Source: CAVQBP01 sp963782475 (GTDB lineage: Bacteria; Bacteroidota; Ignavibacteria; Ignavibacteriales; Ignavibacteriaceae). Taken from it: a stretch of DNA of 64,000 nucleotides. A program made the translations under genes and the position numbers. The first letter of the stretch is position 1; each line of letters opens with the position of its first letter. The notes below the pieces were generated by a model. That model searched no databases and was not told the origin of the DNA. It saw nothing but the letters and a program-made list of their open reading frames with translations. Where the stretch lies: positions 1,612,001 to 1,676,000 of the forward strand of contig CAWAJW010000012.1 of the NCBI GenBank assembly GCA_963782475.1, in the 5' to 3' direction. Positions 20,701-29,717 of this stretch are shown here, in pieces.

Positions 20701-20930
20701 AAGAATTGAAAACGGGGGATACAATTCTGCTGCTCACTGACGGACTTCCCGAACAAATGAATACTAAAGAGGAGATGTTTAATTATCCTAGGGTTAAAGA
20801 AAATTTCCAATTGCTCGCTGAAAATAGTTCTGAAGAAATTATAAGTAAATTAATGATGGCTGGCGATCAATGGATGGAGGGCGCAATTCAATCCGATGAT
20901 ATTTCATTCGTGGTTATAAAAGTAAAATAA
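17769..20930 (+). CDS. Beta-propeller sensor fused to SpoIIE/PP2C phosphatase
   Basis: A 1053-residue one-piece signalling protein. A signal peptide (about 1-22, LFLFFFFSDIFPQG) is followed by about 14 two-component-regulator propeller repeats to about residue 655, each with a core like GNLWIGTYGGGLNKLD. A Y_Y_Y domain (about 680-755, YRYKLEGFNQNWI, NNDGIWN) leads to one transmembrane helix at about 760-778, a charged coiled coil (780-825) and a cytoplasmic PP2C domain with EVGGDYYD, FGDATGHGLQAG, LLTDGLPEQMN and QSDDISFVV. In the hybrid systems known from Bacteroides the same sensor architecture ends in a histidine kinase; here a phosphatase takes that place. The likely substrate is a phosphorylated STAS protein such as that at 10756 (inference). 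The propeller suggests a glycan ligand, not proven. Confidence 0.9.
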   Translation: MTNLVRLSSLFLFFFFSDIFPQGYISFSHLTVGDGLSQSSVTCIFQDRQGFMWFGTQDGLNRYDGYNFKVFKNDPTDSTSISDNFIFSIYEDKKGTLFFETQTGKFNKFFPKTESFKVVEGKEIDFNGIRYSTVGALFMDSTNIKWTGGLGSASGLKEENIKTGKITYFKNNLSNPSSLSDDKVYSVFKDHLGNLWVGTFNGLDKLDEKTGKFFHYKNDPNNSNSLPDNWVWPIYEDSRGYLWIGTVKGGLSCFDPKTNSFFNYKNDPSDPASISDNFVFSIYEDRSGIIWIGTNAGGINYFNPSTLIFEHYKHDPANKNSLNDDNILSMLVDKNGTYWIGTRNGGLNKFNYKEKKFTAYYHNPSNSNSLISNSVLSLMEDRERNIWIGTFSNGLDEFNPERGIFKHYTHNPADSTSLTDNRIYSLLEDNEGNLWIGTYGGGLNKLDRKSGKISSYQHRKGDPTSISSNATWSLTQDESGKIWIGTFGGGVNVFDQYKQIFYHFKHIPNDSTSIGDNNIVRVFKDSKGNMWFGTTSGLSEYLPKSNSFKNYNEKNGLANNTVYGIVEDNDGNLWLSTNNGLSKFNPSNKSFQNYYAEDGLQGNEFNQDAFAEDDKTGRLLFGGTNGFNVFNPDSIKKNSYIPPIVFTNYLRYNSDDEEGKPIIEKGISQRDSLFLTYKDNIITFDFAALSYFNNSENQYRYKLEGFNQNWIQLGNNHSVTFTNLSHGHYTLHIIGSNNDGIWNKNGVSLAIAVSPPWWKTNIAYVIYAIAFLSTLYGLRRFELKRREQKTKLRENELRLKASEAEKRAIQAENDRKTKELEEARQLQLSMLPRELPNLPHLEIAAFMRTATEVGGDYYDFLIQEDGILNVAFGDATGHGLQAGTMVTLMKGFFTSDSSRLTLQDFMNHCSRMIKEIKLGRILMSFCYLKIDKCKLYITSAGMPPVYFYSKENNEVEEIVIQGMPLGAMRKFSYKLVEKELKTGDTILLLTDGLPEQMNTKEEMFNYPRVKENFQLLAENSSEEIISKLMMAGDQWMEGAIQSDDISFVVIKVK

Positions 20931-21037
20931 ATATCAGGGAATTTAATATTAAATTAACAGCTTTTGGATAAAATAATAGTTACATTATAACAAAATTTGA
21001 GTAATTTTGTCTAGTTATTAATTTGTATTTAGGGGAA

Positions 21038-22146
21038 ATGGATTTAGTTACTATAATTATCCTGATAGGAATTGGACAGGGTTTCTTTGTAAGCGTTCTG
21101 CTTCTTACATTGAATAGAGGAAACAAAACGGCAAACCGTCTCCTTGGAATATTAATGATCATGTTTTCCATTTCAATCAGCGGTTTTGTTTTTATCAGAA
21201 CAGATTCTTATAAAGATTTTCCTTTTTTAATCGGACTGCCTTCGACAGTTATTTTTCTTTTCGGTCCCTTATTCTATTTTTATGTAAAAGAATTAACTTC
21301 CGAAGGATTTAATTTTAAAAGAAAGATATTTTACATGTTATCCCTTTCTCAGCATTAATACTTTATAAGCTGCCCTTCTATTTCAAAAATCCGGAATACA
21401 AATTAAATTCAATCAGAAGCATAGGAATATTAGATGAAAACCTGGTAATTCTTATCCTGCAGATCGTCCATTTATTCATTTATTTATACTTTGTTAAGAA
21501 GCTGTTAAATGATTATGAAAATAAAATAAAATCTACAATGTCTTCTCTTGAAAAGATTAATTTACGCTGGATTGGGATCGGCATGGATGCCTTCTTAATC
21601 ATATTTGGATTAATGACAATATTTGTCGCATTATTTATTTCCGGGGCGAATGTTTATTCAATCTATATTGCTTTAATTCCATTATTGGTCTCTATTACTA
21701 TTTTGGCAATAGGGTATTTTGGTTTAACACAGCCAATCATTATCCCTCCCGAAATTGAGAATATCAAGTTAAAGAAATATGAAAAATCTTCCTTAACCTC
21801 TGAAAATTCTGAAAAATATTTGAAAAAGCTTATAAAAATAATGGAATGCGAAAAACCCTTTTTAAATAATGACCTAACTCTTCAGAAACTATCGGAAATG
21901 CTTTCCATTTCACCTCATCATCTATCACAAATAATAAATGAGAAGAAGAATCAAAATTTCTTCGACTTTATTAATAGTTACCGTATCGAGGAAGCTAAAA
22001 ATTTATTGGTGGATAAAAAGGGGGAATTGCTGACAATATTAGCTATTGCAGAAGAGGTCGGCTTTAATTCAAAATCGGCATTTAATATCGCTTTTAAAAA
22101 ATATACTTCTTTAACGCCATCGCAGTTTAAAAAACAAAATATATAA
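21038..22146 (+). CDS. Membrane-bound AraC-family regulator (frameshifted near 21340)
   Basis: About 369 residues. The N-terminal half has several hydrophobic helices (IIILIGIGQGFFVSVLLL onward) and the C-terminal 100 residues are an AraC-type double helix-turn-helix (LTLQKLSEMLSISPHHLSQ and IAEEVGFNSKSAFNIAFKK). The first frame stops at 21356-21358; the next frame encodes HVIPFSALILYKLPFYF and continues to the end. ATG 21038 fits the family start MDLVTIIILIGIGQGF; AGGGGA is only one base away, closer than usual. A TAATTTTG match to the -7 consensus lies at 21002-21009. A regulatory role for the downstream efflux genes is possible but not shown. Confidence 0.82.
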
Positions 22147-22393
22147 ATTTATTTAGATCATAAAAGAATCATAATCATCATAAAAATCTGTGTCCCATTA
22201 ATGTCATATTTCCTGGATTACCGCTAAAACTCTCATCATTAAAAGTCGCCATTTATCAGTAAAATCGGTTCTACTTTATCGGGGAACACACATTTATCGT
22301 TTGGATTTATAATTCGGGACGAATTCCAGCCGCAAAAGGAATAATTTCGGTTTCAAATTTCCATCAATTAATGAAAAGGGAAGGGAAAGGAAG

Positions 22394-22985
22394 TTGAAGT
22401 CATTTATTATTCTGCTTTTATTAATTTTGTGTCCGGTTTTATCTGCACAGGAAGAAACTTTATTGGGAGGCGGAAAAATCTCTAACGGCGGTTTCGGAGG
22501 ACCTGTTGTAAAATTTACATCGATAAATAAACACTTTGGAGTTTTGGTCGGCGGGCAAGGCGGATGGATTATAAATCATACATTTGTTATCGGCGGGGGC
22601 GGATACGGACTGGTGAATAATGTTAAAGCTTACAATGCCTCTCTGGAAGAAAGTCAGCTTTTAAATTTTGGCTACGGCGGACTTGAACTGCATTATATTA
22701 GTAACTCAGATCTACTCATTCATTATACTTTTTCACTCCTCATCGGTGCGGGCGGAATCGGATATAGACCTTTGGATAACCGGGAATGGAACTGGGATTC
22801 CAATACTAAAAGCTTTTTTGTAATGGAACCAACCCTGAGGGTTATGCTCAATGTTACTTCCTTTTTCAGAGTTGGTTTGGGAGGCAGTTATCAGGCTTGT
22901 CTCGGGAGCTGATCTTGATGAACTGAAAAGTAGTGAAATATCAGGTCCATCGGCAGAAATTGTATTAAAATTCGGGAAATTCTAA
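22394..22985 (+). CDS. Outer-membrane-like hypothetical protein (frameshift near 22900)
   Basis: About 196 residues when the two frames are joined. TTG 22394 follows GGAAAGGAAG and begins a signal peptide (KSFIILLLLILCPVLSAQ). The mature protein is Gly-rich with alternating beta segments (FGVLVGGQGGWIINHTFVIGGGGYGL), as in small outer-membrane barrels. One surplus T near 22899 breaks the frame; removing it gives SYQAVSGADLDELK and an ending in VLKFGKF at 22985. I do not recognise a named family. The SDR gene begins 9 bases after the end. Confidence 0.65.
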
Positions 22986-22994
22986 ATAATTATT

Positions 22995-23894
22995 ATGTAT
23001 TTCGGCGGGGAAAAAATCTGTTTAATTACCGGGGCAAATTCCGGCATTGGGAAGGCAGCAGCAAAAGAGCTTGCTAAACTTGGAGCTACGATCATTTTAG
23101 TTACAAGGAATCATACCCGCGGTGAAAGAACACTTGCTGAATTAAAAGTAACAACGGGGAGTGAAAAATTTCATTTATTTATTTCCGATTTATCATCTCA
23201 AAAATCAATTATTGACATGGTAAGCCAGGTAAAGAATAAATTCAATACTATTGATATTTTAATAAATAATGCGGGTGCATATTTCAGCAAGAGGCATATT
23301 ACTATCGACGGAATTGAAGCCACTTTCGCAGTGAATTATTTATCCCGTTTTTTACTTACCAATCTTCTTCTTGAAAATATTTTAAGAAGTAAGCAGGGAA
23401 GAATTATTAATGTTTCAGGAGAATTCCATAGAAAAGGAAGGATTAATTTTGAAGATCTTGAATTTTCTAAAAAGTATTCTCCGCTAAAAGCTTTATGCCA
23501 GGCAAGAATGGCTGATATACTTTTTGTTTATGAATTGTCCAGAGGTTTGAAGAATACCAGGGTGACAATAAACTGCCTTCACCCGGGTTTTGTTGCTACA
23601 AATATTATAAATAATGATCCTGATTCTTCATTGATAAAAAAGATCATTTATAAAAGTATATCTCCCTTTTTAAAAAGCCCTGTAGAGGGAGCAGAAACAG
23701 CAATATATCTTGCTTCTTCACCGGAAGTAGCAACTGTATCCGGTAAATATTTTATAGAAAAAAAATGTGTTGAATCATCACCGTTAACTTATAATGAAGA
23801 AACTGCACGGCATCTTTGGAAAGTGAGCGAGCAGATGATGAAAGTAGATATTCCGCAAAACAATTTTTATGAAAATAAATTTTTAATGAACTAA
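22995..23894 (+). CDS. Retinol-dehydrogenase-like SDR lacking catalytic Tyr and Lys
   Basis: A 299-residue SDR of the retinol dehydrogenase/protochlorophyllide reductase-like group. Cofactor motif TGANSGIGKAAAKEL and structural NNAG are intact, as are INVSGE and LHPGFVATNI. The site that normally reads Y-x-x-S-K is LCQAR in SPLKALCQARMADILF: Tyr is Leu and Lys is Arg (codons tta and aga). It may bind NAD(P) without usual SDR chemistry. It lies between the barrel-like gene and the efflux operon, with 13 bases to the TolC-like start, so it is probably co-transcribed. Confidence 0.85.
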   Translation: MYFGGEKICLITGANSGIGKAAAKELAKLGATIILVTRNHTRGERTLAELKVTTGSEKFHLFISDLSSQKSIIDMVSQVKNKFNTIDILINNAGAYFSKRHITIDGIEATFAVNYLSRFLLTNLLLENILRSKQGRIINVSGEFHRKGRINFEDLEFSKKYSPLKALCQARMADILFVYELSRGLKNTRVTINCLHPGFVATNIINNDPDSSLIKKIIYKSISPFLKSPVEGAETAIYLASSPEVATVSGKYFIEKKCVESSPLTYNEETARHLWKVSEQMMKVDIPQNNFYENKFLMN

Positions 23895-23907
23895 AGTAAA
23901 TAGATAA

Positions 23908-25353
23908 GTGAAAATTATGGAGCTATACAAAATATTAAACAATCTTTTTGTAAAAGGGATAATCATATTTTTGATCTATTTCTCTGCAGGTTTATCGCAA
24001 TCAAAAGTATATACTCTCGATGATGCGATTAATACTGCCTTAAATAATAACAGGGATATTAAAGTCTCCAGGCTTGATATCCAAAAATCGCAGGATGCCG
24101 TTGATGAGGCATTCGGATATGCGCTTCCCAGTCTTGATTTATCGGCAAATTTTAATCATTTCCTGAAAAAGCCGAAAACACCTTTTCCCGATTTTGAAGC
24201 GTTGTTAACTAATGCAACCTACAGTATTCTTTTTGATGAAAATGTTATACCGAGAGATGAATCGAAATACAAATCTATTCAGACTCAACTGCAGTCTTTT
24301 GTACAAACAAACAGTTATGAAACGTCACTCCTTTTAACGCAGACATTGTTCAATTCTGCCGTATTCAGAGGTATTGGCGCATCACAGATTTATTTAAATT
24401 TATCAAAGGAAGAACTAAAGAGAAAAGTATCATCAACCATACTTGATGTTAAAAAAGCTTTTTATGGTCTTCTTTTAACAAAGCAGCTTCTCGAAATTAC
24501 AACTGCAAGTTATAATAATGCACTTGATAATCTTAAGAATGTAAAAGCTCTTAATGGACAAGGACTGGTATCAGATTACGATGCTCTGCAGGCAGAAGTA
24601 AGAGTTGAAAATATAAAGCCGGTTGTTCTTCAAATTGAAAATAATCTTAAAGATGTAAAGAACAGCTTTAAAATTGTAATTGGAATAAACCAGCAGGAGG
24701 ATATAGATGTTGAGGGAGAATTCTTATATACAAAAGAAGAAATCCCCGAAATCATGGGAACAATTGATGAAGCAATGGGCGCAAATTACAGCATAAATTC
24801 TTTAAAGTTGAAAATGCAGGTTGATGAAGCATTTATTGATCTTGATCGAGCTGAATATTGGCCTTCACTTTATGCATTTGGCAGTTATAGTTATGCCGGT
24901 TCTGCAGATAATTTCAAGTTTCAGAATTATTCTTCCACTGTTGTCGGATTAACTTTCTCCATAAATCTTTTTAATGGTGAAAGAACAAAGAATAAAGTGC
25001 AGCAATCCGAGATTTCACTAAAACAAACTGGTGAGCAGCTTTCACAATTAAAAGATTTTACCACAACTCAAGTGAAATCAAAGATCTATGAACTGAAGCG
25101 TGTTCAAAGTTCACTTGATGCCCAGGAAAGAAATGTAAGTCTTGCTGAAAAAGCCTATAACATTTCAGTTGTACGATATAAAGAAGGAACAGGGAACCAG
25201 CTTGAAGTTCAAAATGCAGATATGGAATTAAAACAGGCCCGCATTAACAGGCTTCAGACAATTTATGATTATATACTTGCCAGGGCAAGTCTTGATGAAA
25301 TTTTGGGAAAAGTCGATCCGAAATATATCGATAAGATGAAAATAGAAGATTAA
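23908..25353 (+). CDS. TolC-family outer-membrane efflux protein
   Basis: 481 residues from GTG 23908; ATG 23917 is an alternative start. A signal peptide (FVKGIIIFLIYFSAGLSQ) is followed by VYTLDDAINTALNNNRDIKVSRLDI and the duplicated helical OEP domain. The second half has LNLFNGERTKNKVQQSEI-like sequence and a typical late stretch VVRYKEGTGNQLEVQNADMEL. It should form the trimeric outer-membrane channel for the MFP and RND subunits encoded next. The gene order OMF-MFP-RND is standard. Confidence 0.92.
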   Translation: MKIMELYKILNNLFVKGIIIFLIYFSAGLSQSKVYTLDDAINTALNNNRDIKVSRLDIQKSQDAVDEAFGYALPSLDLSANFNHFLKKPKTPFPDFEALLTNATYSILFDENVIPRDESKYKSIQTQLQSFVQTNSYETSLLLTQTLFNSAVFRGIGASQIYLNLSKEELKRKVSSTILDVKKAFYGLLLTKQLLEITTASYNNALDNLKNVKALNGQGLVSDYDALQAEVRVENIKPVVLQIENNLKDVKNSFKIVIGINQQEDIDVEGEFLYTKEEIPEIMGTIDEAMGANYSINSLKLKMQVDEAFIDLDRAEYWPSLYAFGSYSYAGSADNFKFQNYSSTVVGLTFSINLFNGERTKNKVQQSEISLKQTGEQLSQLKDFTTTQVKSKIYELKRVQSSLDAQERNVSLAEKAYNISVVRYKEGTGNQLEVQNADMELKQARINRLQTIYDYILARASLDEILGKVDPKYIDKMKIED

Positions 25354-25384
25354 GAAATTAAAATAAAGTTAGGAGAATTAAATA

Positions 25385-26428
25385 ATGAACAAAATAAAAG
25401 ACAAAATAATTCTACTCATAATATTATCTGCTTTTTCTCTCTCTCTTTTACAAAGCTGCGGTAAAGAAAAAGCAGATGCAAAAAGCATGGAGCAAATTCG
25501 AGATAAAGAAGGAGTTCCCGTAAAAGTCGAAGTCCTTAATTATAAAAAATTCGAAAAGTACTACAGCTTTTTCGGAAAGTTAGCCGGTATTAAAGAGGCA
25601 ACTAAAGGGGCAATGGTCGGCGGTAAGATTGAAAAAATAAATGCTAAAGTTGGTGAACAGGTTAAAAAGGACCAGGTTATTGTGGAATTTGCGGAAGATA
25701 ATCCTGGTATTCAATTTATGCAGGCAAAAGAAGCATTTGAAAATGCCGAGAAAACCTATAATAGGATGAAAGCGCTTCTCAATGCCGGTGAAACCGCTCA
25801 AGCTAATTACGATGCCGCTGAAACCCAGTATCTTGTTGCAAAAAGGAATTACGAATCTCTGAAGGATATGCTGTTTGTAGATTCTCCTTTTGACGGAACA
25901 TTGGTCGATTTGAAAATAAGTGAAGGTGATAATGTTAATAAAGATGTTCATCTGTTCACTGTTTCCCAATTAAATAAAATGCATACAAAAATTTGGGCTT
26001 CTGAAACAGAGATAGGCTCAATAAAAAAGGGTATGAATGCTAAAATGGAATATAATGGGAAAAATTATTACGGGAAGGTTACCGACGTTTCAATGGCTGC
26101 CGATCCTAACAAGCAGGCTTTTTATTCAGAAATAGAATTTGATAATCCTAAAATGGATTTAAAAAGCGGTATAACCGTCGATATAAAAATTTTGATTTAT
26201 GAAAATCCCAGAGCGATTATTATTCCAAGGAATCTTATAATGACTGATGAAAAAGGGAGCTATGTCTTTTTAGAAAATAATGGAACTGCAGTAAAAAGAT
26301 ATGTAACGAACGGGAATGACAGCGGGCTGGATTTTGAAATCAGGAACGGATTAAAACCGGGTGATCGTGTTATTGTACAAGGCATTTCACTTTTGGATAA
26401 CGGTGCTAAGGTTAAACTTGTTGAATAA
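25385..26428 (+). CDS. RND efflux periplasmic adaptor (lipoprotein)
   Basis: A 347-residue membrane fusion protein. The N-terminus is a lipoprotein signal peptide with lipobox LLQSC, Cys about residue 26. A biotinyl/lipoyl half (GAMVGGKIEKINAKVGEQVKKDQV), an alpha-helical hairpin (about 110-160), the second lipoyl half (FDGTLVDLKISEGDNVN) and a beta-barrel region (LKSGITVDIKI) follow, ending with GLKPGDRVIVQGISLLDNG. AGGAG precedes ATG 25385. It links the TolC-like channel to the inner-membrane pump. Confidence 0.92.
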   Translation: MNKIKDKIILLIILSAFSLSLLQSCGKEKADAKSMEQIRDKEGVPVKVEVLNYKKFEKYYSFFGKLAGIKEATKGAMVGGKIEKINAKVGEQVKKDQVIVEFAEDNPGIQFMQAKEAFENAEKTYNRMKALLNAGETAQANYDAAETQYLVAKRNYESLKDMLFVDSPFDGTLVDLKISEGDNVNKDVHLFTVSQLNKMHTKIWASETEIGSIKKGMNAKMEYNGKNYYGKVTDVSMAADPNKQAFYSEIEFDNPKMDLKSGITVDIKILIYENPRAIIIPRNLIMTDEKGSYVFLENNGTAVKRYVTNGNDSGLDFEIRNGLKPGDRVIVQGISLLDNGAKVKLVE

Positions 26429-26461
26429 AGAACATGAGAATATTTTTTAAAAGGTTGGTCT

Positions 26462-26518
26462 CTTAATCTTAATCATAATTTTAATCTTACTTTCTTGTGA
26501 AAATGGATTAAGATTAAG
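26462..26518. repeat. 13-bp perfect inverted repeat upstream of RND pump gene
   Basis: cttaatcttaatc at 26462-26474 and gattaagattaag at 26506-26518 are perfect inverted repeats with a 31-base spacer; further partial copies (gattaag) follow to about 26537. They lie in the 150-base gap between the adaptor and pump genes. They could be an mRNA processing or attenuation hairpin, or a dispersed low-complexity repeat. Confidence 0.6.
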
Positions 26519-26578
26519 AATAAGAACAGGATTAAGAATCTTATATAATCTAATTGATTAAATAAAGGAATTTGAAAT

Positions 26579-29500
26579 ATGTTTCTTGCAAAAGTTTCAA
26601 TAAACAGGCCGGTAATGACAACCATGGGAATTTTGGTATTCCTTATTTTTGGTCTTCTCGCTTATTTCACATTAAACTTAAACTTGCAGCCCGATGTTGA
26701 AATACCTTATGTAACTGTGTCAACAGTTTATCCCGGAGCAGGCCCTAAAGAAATTGAAGTATTAATCAGCAAAAAAATAGAAGAAGCCGTTTCAACTATA
26801 AGCCAGATCGAAAGAGTTGAATCCTATTCTCTTGATGGTTTATCGATTGTTATTATTGAATTTAAAATGAAGAAAAATGTTAATGTGGCAAACCAGGAAG
26901 TAAAGGATAAAGTAGATGAGATAATTAATGATCTGCCTGATGATGCTGAGCTTCCGATTGTTCAGAAAGTAGATCTGAAGTCTTTTCCTGTAGTTGATGT
27001 TGTCCTGAGTGGAAATCTCGATCCGCGTGAACTTTACGAGATTGCCGATAAAACATTAAAAGACAGGTTCTCACAAATTGAAGGCGTTGCCAAGGTTGAT
27101 ATAACCGGCGGGCAGGAGAGGGAAATAAGGGTAGTCCTTGATAATAAAGTTGCTTTTGAAAATAATATTTCTCTTCCTCAGCTTCTGATGATTCTTAAAG
27201 CGCATAATATGGATATACCCGGCGGTTATTTTAAAATAAAAGATCAGGAATATACTGTACGACTGAAAGGGGAATATGCAAACATTGAGACCATGAAGAA
27301 CATGCAGGTTCCGACTCCCTTCGGTCCAAAAAAGCTTCAGCAGTTTGCACAGGTTCTTGATGCCGGGAAAGATATACGCCAGCGGGCTGTCTATTTTGAT
27401 AATATAACAAAAGAAAAAGATGAGAATGTAGTTAGGATGGGGATCGTTAAAAGTGCCGAAGGAAATGTTGTGAAAGTTGCTGATGGAATTAGGAATGCTT
27501 TACCTGATATCAAAGCTTCTCTTCCGCCGGGAACGAACCTTGAAATTGTAAATGATGAGTCCGATTTCGTTAAAAGCAGCGTCAATGATACAATGAGCAA
27601 TGTTTACCTCGGTGTTTTGTTTACTGCTATTGTTTTATTAATCTTTCTTCATGATTTGAGGTCAACAATTATAGTGGCTCTTTCGATGCCTACTTCAATT
27701 ATTTCAACTTTCTTCCTCTTAAAGGCATTCGGGTTTAGCTTGAATATGATGACACTAATGGGATTATCGGTTTCGGTAGGTGTTCTTGTGGCTAATTCTA
27801 TTGTGGTTATTGAAAATATCTTTAGATATAAAAGCCTCGGAAAAAATAATAAGGAAGCATCATACAAAGGTACTTCGGAAGTTGTAGTTGCAGTGCTGGC
27901 ATCAACTCTCACAAACCTTGTGGTATTTTTGCCGATTGCCAATATGTCTTCTTTAGTCGGGCAATGGTTAAAAGAATTGGCCCTGGCTGCAGTATTCGCA
28001 ACAATTTTTTCGCTTATAATGTCTTTTACGCTGACACCTATGCTTGCTTCATTAATATTGCCTGAAGCTAAGAAAAAGAAAAATAAGTTAGCCCAATGGC
28101 TTGAGCGGATGGAAGAAAAGCAGACTGATTTATATAAAAATATGCTTGCCTGGGTGCTTAAAAATAAGAAAATAAGCTTTCTAACTGTTCTGGGAACATT
28201 CATAATGTTTTTAATAGTAATCATGACTTTTGGACCCAAGCTTGGATTTGAATTTATGGCACCGATGGATGACGGCAAAATCAGGGTAGAAGTTGAACTG
28301 CCTGAAGGTTATAATTTAGATGCAGCTGCAAATGTTCTCGATGAAATAGAAAAGAGAGTTCAAAAGCATAAGGAAGTTACACATATACTTACAGATTTGG
28401 GGAAAGTTAGTGATCTTGATATCGGGACTAATATGGCTGCAATGAATATTCAATTAGTTGATGTTAAACAGAGAGAAGCAGGGATCCAGGATATGATTTC
28501 CTTATTTGTTAATGAGCTTGCAGATATTCCAAATGCAAAAATAAAAGTTGATCTTGGTTCGCATACGGGAGGTCCAGGTGCACAAATACAATTTTACCTG
28601 CTTGGTCAGGATCTTGATAAGCTTGAAGAGCTTAAAAATGAAATAATGGCAAAGATAAAAGATGTTCCTGGATTAATAAATCTTGATCAAACTTCACGGG
28701 CAGGTAAACCTGAAATAACCGTTTTTCCTGATAGGGAAAAAGTAACAGAAGCAGGCTTAACAGTAAGCGATCTAGCATTAACTTTACGTTCGTCGGTTGA
28801 AGGGATTGAATCTTCTAAATACCGGGAGCTGGGTAACGAATACGATATAACAGTAACTCTAAATGATAATTCTGTAAGAACTCCTGAGGATATCGGCAAT
28901 ATAACTGTTGTATCTCCTCTTACAGGAGCATTGAGATTATCACAGGTTGCCGATATTAAGTTTACGCGGGGCTATACAAAGATTTTACATAGAGATAAGT
29001 TCACCACAATTTCTTTTACGGGTTCTCCTGCCAAAGGAGTTCCGCTAGGGAACGTAACTTCAGATATTGAGAACCGGTTAGCTGCGATAAATTTCCCTTC
29101 GGGATACAGTATAAAGTGGGGAGGTAATGTTCAAATGATGAACGATATGGTTTCGGATATGATCTTTGCTTTCTTCCTTGCTGTGCTTTTAACTTATATG
29201 CTTTTAGCTGCGATACTTGAGAGCTTCTGGCAGCCCGTAATGATTATGCTGACAGTTGTTCTTGGAATGATAGGTGTAATCCTTTCACTTTACATTACCA
29301 ATATTGCATTTAGTATAACTTCTATGATGGCAATAATAATGTTAATCGGTATAGTAGTTAATAATGCGATACTAATACTGGATTATACAAATCAATTAAG
29401 GCGGGAACAGGGATACCTCCCGAAAGATGCTTTAATGGAAGCATGCCCGACAAAACTAAAACCGCAGATAATGGCAACCACCGCAATCATTCTTGGTATG

Positions 29501-29668
29501 CTCCCGTTAGCTTTAGGAATTGGCGATGCAGGAAAAGAGATGAGAATTCCGCTTGGGGTTGTTGCAATAGGCGGGCTCCTTGTTTCAACAATATTAACCT
29601 TATTTGTTATCCCTGCTTTTTATTATTTGGTTTCCAAAGCTAAAGTTCACACAGTTGAAAAAATTTAA
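26579..29668 (+). CDS. RND efflux transporter permease (AcrB/HAE1-like)
   Basis: A 1029-residue inner-membrane pump with 12 predicted helices and two large periplasmic loops. It starts MFLAKVSINRPVMTTMGIL, typical of the family; DLQPDVEIP-like NLQPDVEIPYVTV and PGAGPKEIEVLISKKIE follow. In helix 4 the usual Asp pair of AcrB (D407, D408) reads GVLVANSIVVIENI, so both are replaced (Ala, Asn). In helix 10 the AcrB Lys940 position is Asn (GIVVNNAILILDY). Drive by the standard proton relay is therefore uncertain; many relatives keep at least one Asp. It forms a tripartite pump with the two genes before it. Substrate is unknown. Confidence 0.93.
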   Translation: MFLAKVSINRPVMTTMGILVFLIFGLLAYFTLNLNLQPDVEIPYVTVSTVYPGAGPKEIEVLISKKIEEAVSTISQIERVESYSLDGLSIVIIEFKMKKNVNVANQEVKDKVDEIINDLPDDAELPIVQKVDLKSFPVVDVVLSGNLDPRELYEIADKTLKDRFSQIEGVAKVDITGGQEREIRVVLDNKVAFENNISLPQLLMILKAHNMDIPGGYFKIKDQEYTVRLKGEYANIETMKNMQVPTPFGPKKLQQFAQVLDAGKDIRQRAVYFDNITKEKDENVVRMGIVKSAEGNVVKVADGIRNALPDIKASLPPGTNLEIVNDESDFVKSSVNDTMSNVYLGVLFTAIVLLIFLHDLRSTIIVALSMPTSIISTFFLLKAFGFSLNMMTLMGLSVSVGVLVANSIVVIENIFRYKSLGKNNKEASYKGTSEVVVAVLASTLTNLVVFLPIANMSSLVGQWLKELALAAVFATIFSLIMSFTLTPMLASLILPEAKKKKNKLAQWLERMEEKQTDLYKNMLAWVLKNKKISFLTVLGTFIMFLIVIMTFGPKLGFEFMAPMDDGKIRVEVELPEGYNLDAAANVLDEIEKRVQKHKEVTHILTDLGKVSDLDIGTNMAAMNIQLVDVKQREAGIQDMISLFVNELADIPNAKIKVDLGSHTGGPGAQIQFYLLGQDLDKLEELKNEIMAKIKDVPGLINLDQTSRAGKPEITVFPDREKVTEAGLTVSDLALTLRSSVEGIESSKYRELGNEYDITVTLNDNSVRTPEDIGNITVVSPLTGALRLSQVADIKFTRGYTKILHRDKFTTISFTGSPAKGVPLGNVTSDIENRLAAINFPSGYSIKWGGNVQMMNDMVSDMIFAFFLAVLLTYMLLAAILESFWQPVMIMLTVVLGMIGVILSLYITNIAFSITSMMAIIMLIGIVVNNAILILDYTNQLRREQGYLPKDALMEACPTKLKPQIMATTAIILGMLPLALGIGDAGKEMRIPLGVVAIGGLLVSTILTLFVIPAFYYLVSKAKVHTVEKI

Positions 29669-29679
29669 ACTGAAGGAGT

Positions 29680-29708
29680 AAACCCGGATTCGAATTGAAT
29701 CCGGGTTT
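29680..29708. terminator. Strong bidirectional terminator
   Basis: aaacccggattc (29680-29691) and gaatccgggttt (29697-29708) form a perfect 12-bp stem with a 5-base loop. It sits between the stop of the pump gene (29668, plus) and the stop of the FAD oxidase gene (29718, minus), so it can serve both transcripts. Confidence 0.85.
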
Positions 29709-29717
29709 ATTATATTC

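Noticed and set aside
22170..22215. Sequence aaaaatctgtgtcccatt resembling the atctgtg motif at 1751
   Set aside because: Only a short, loose similarity; not enough to call a repeat family.
27649..28278. 209-codon minus-strand frame inside the RND pump gene
   Set aside because: Shadow frame with Ser/Thr-rich random-like sequence.
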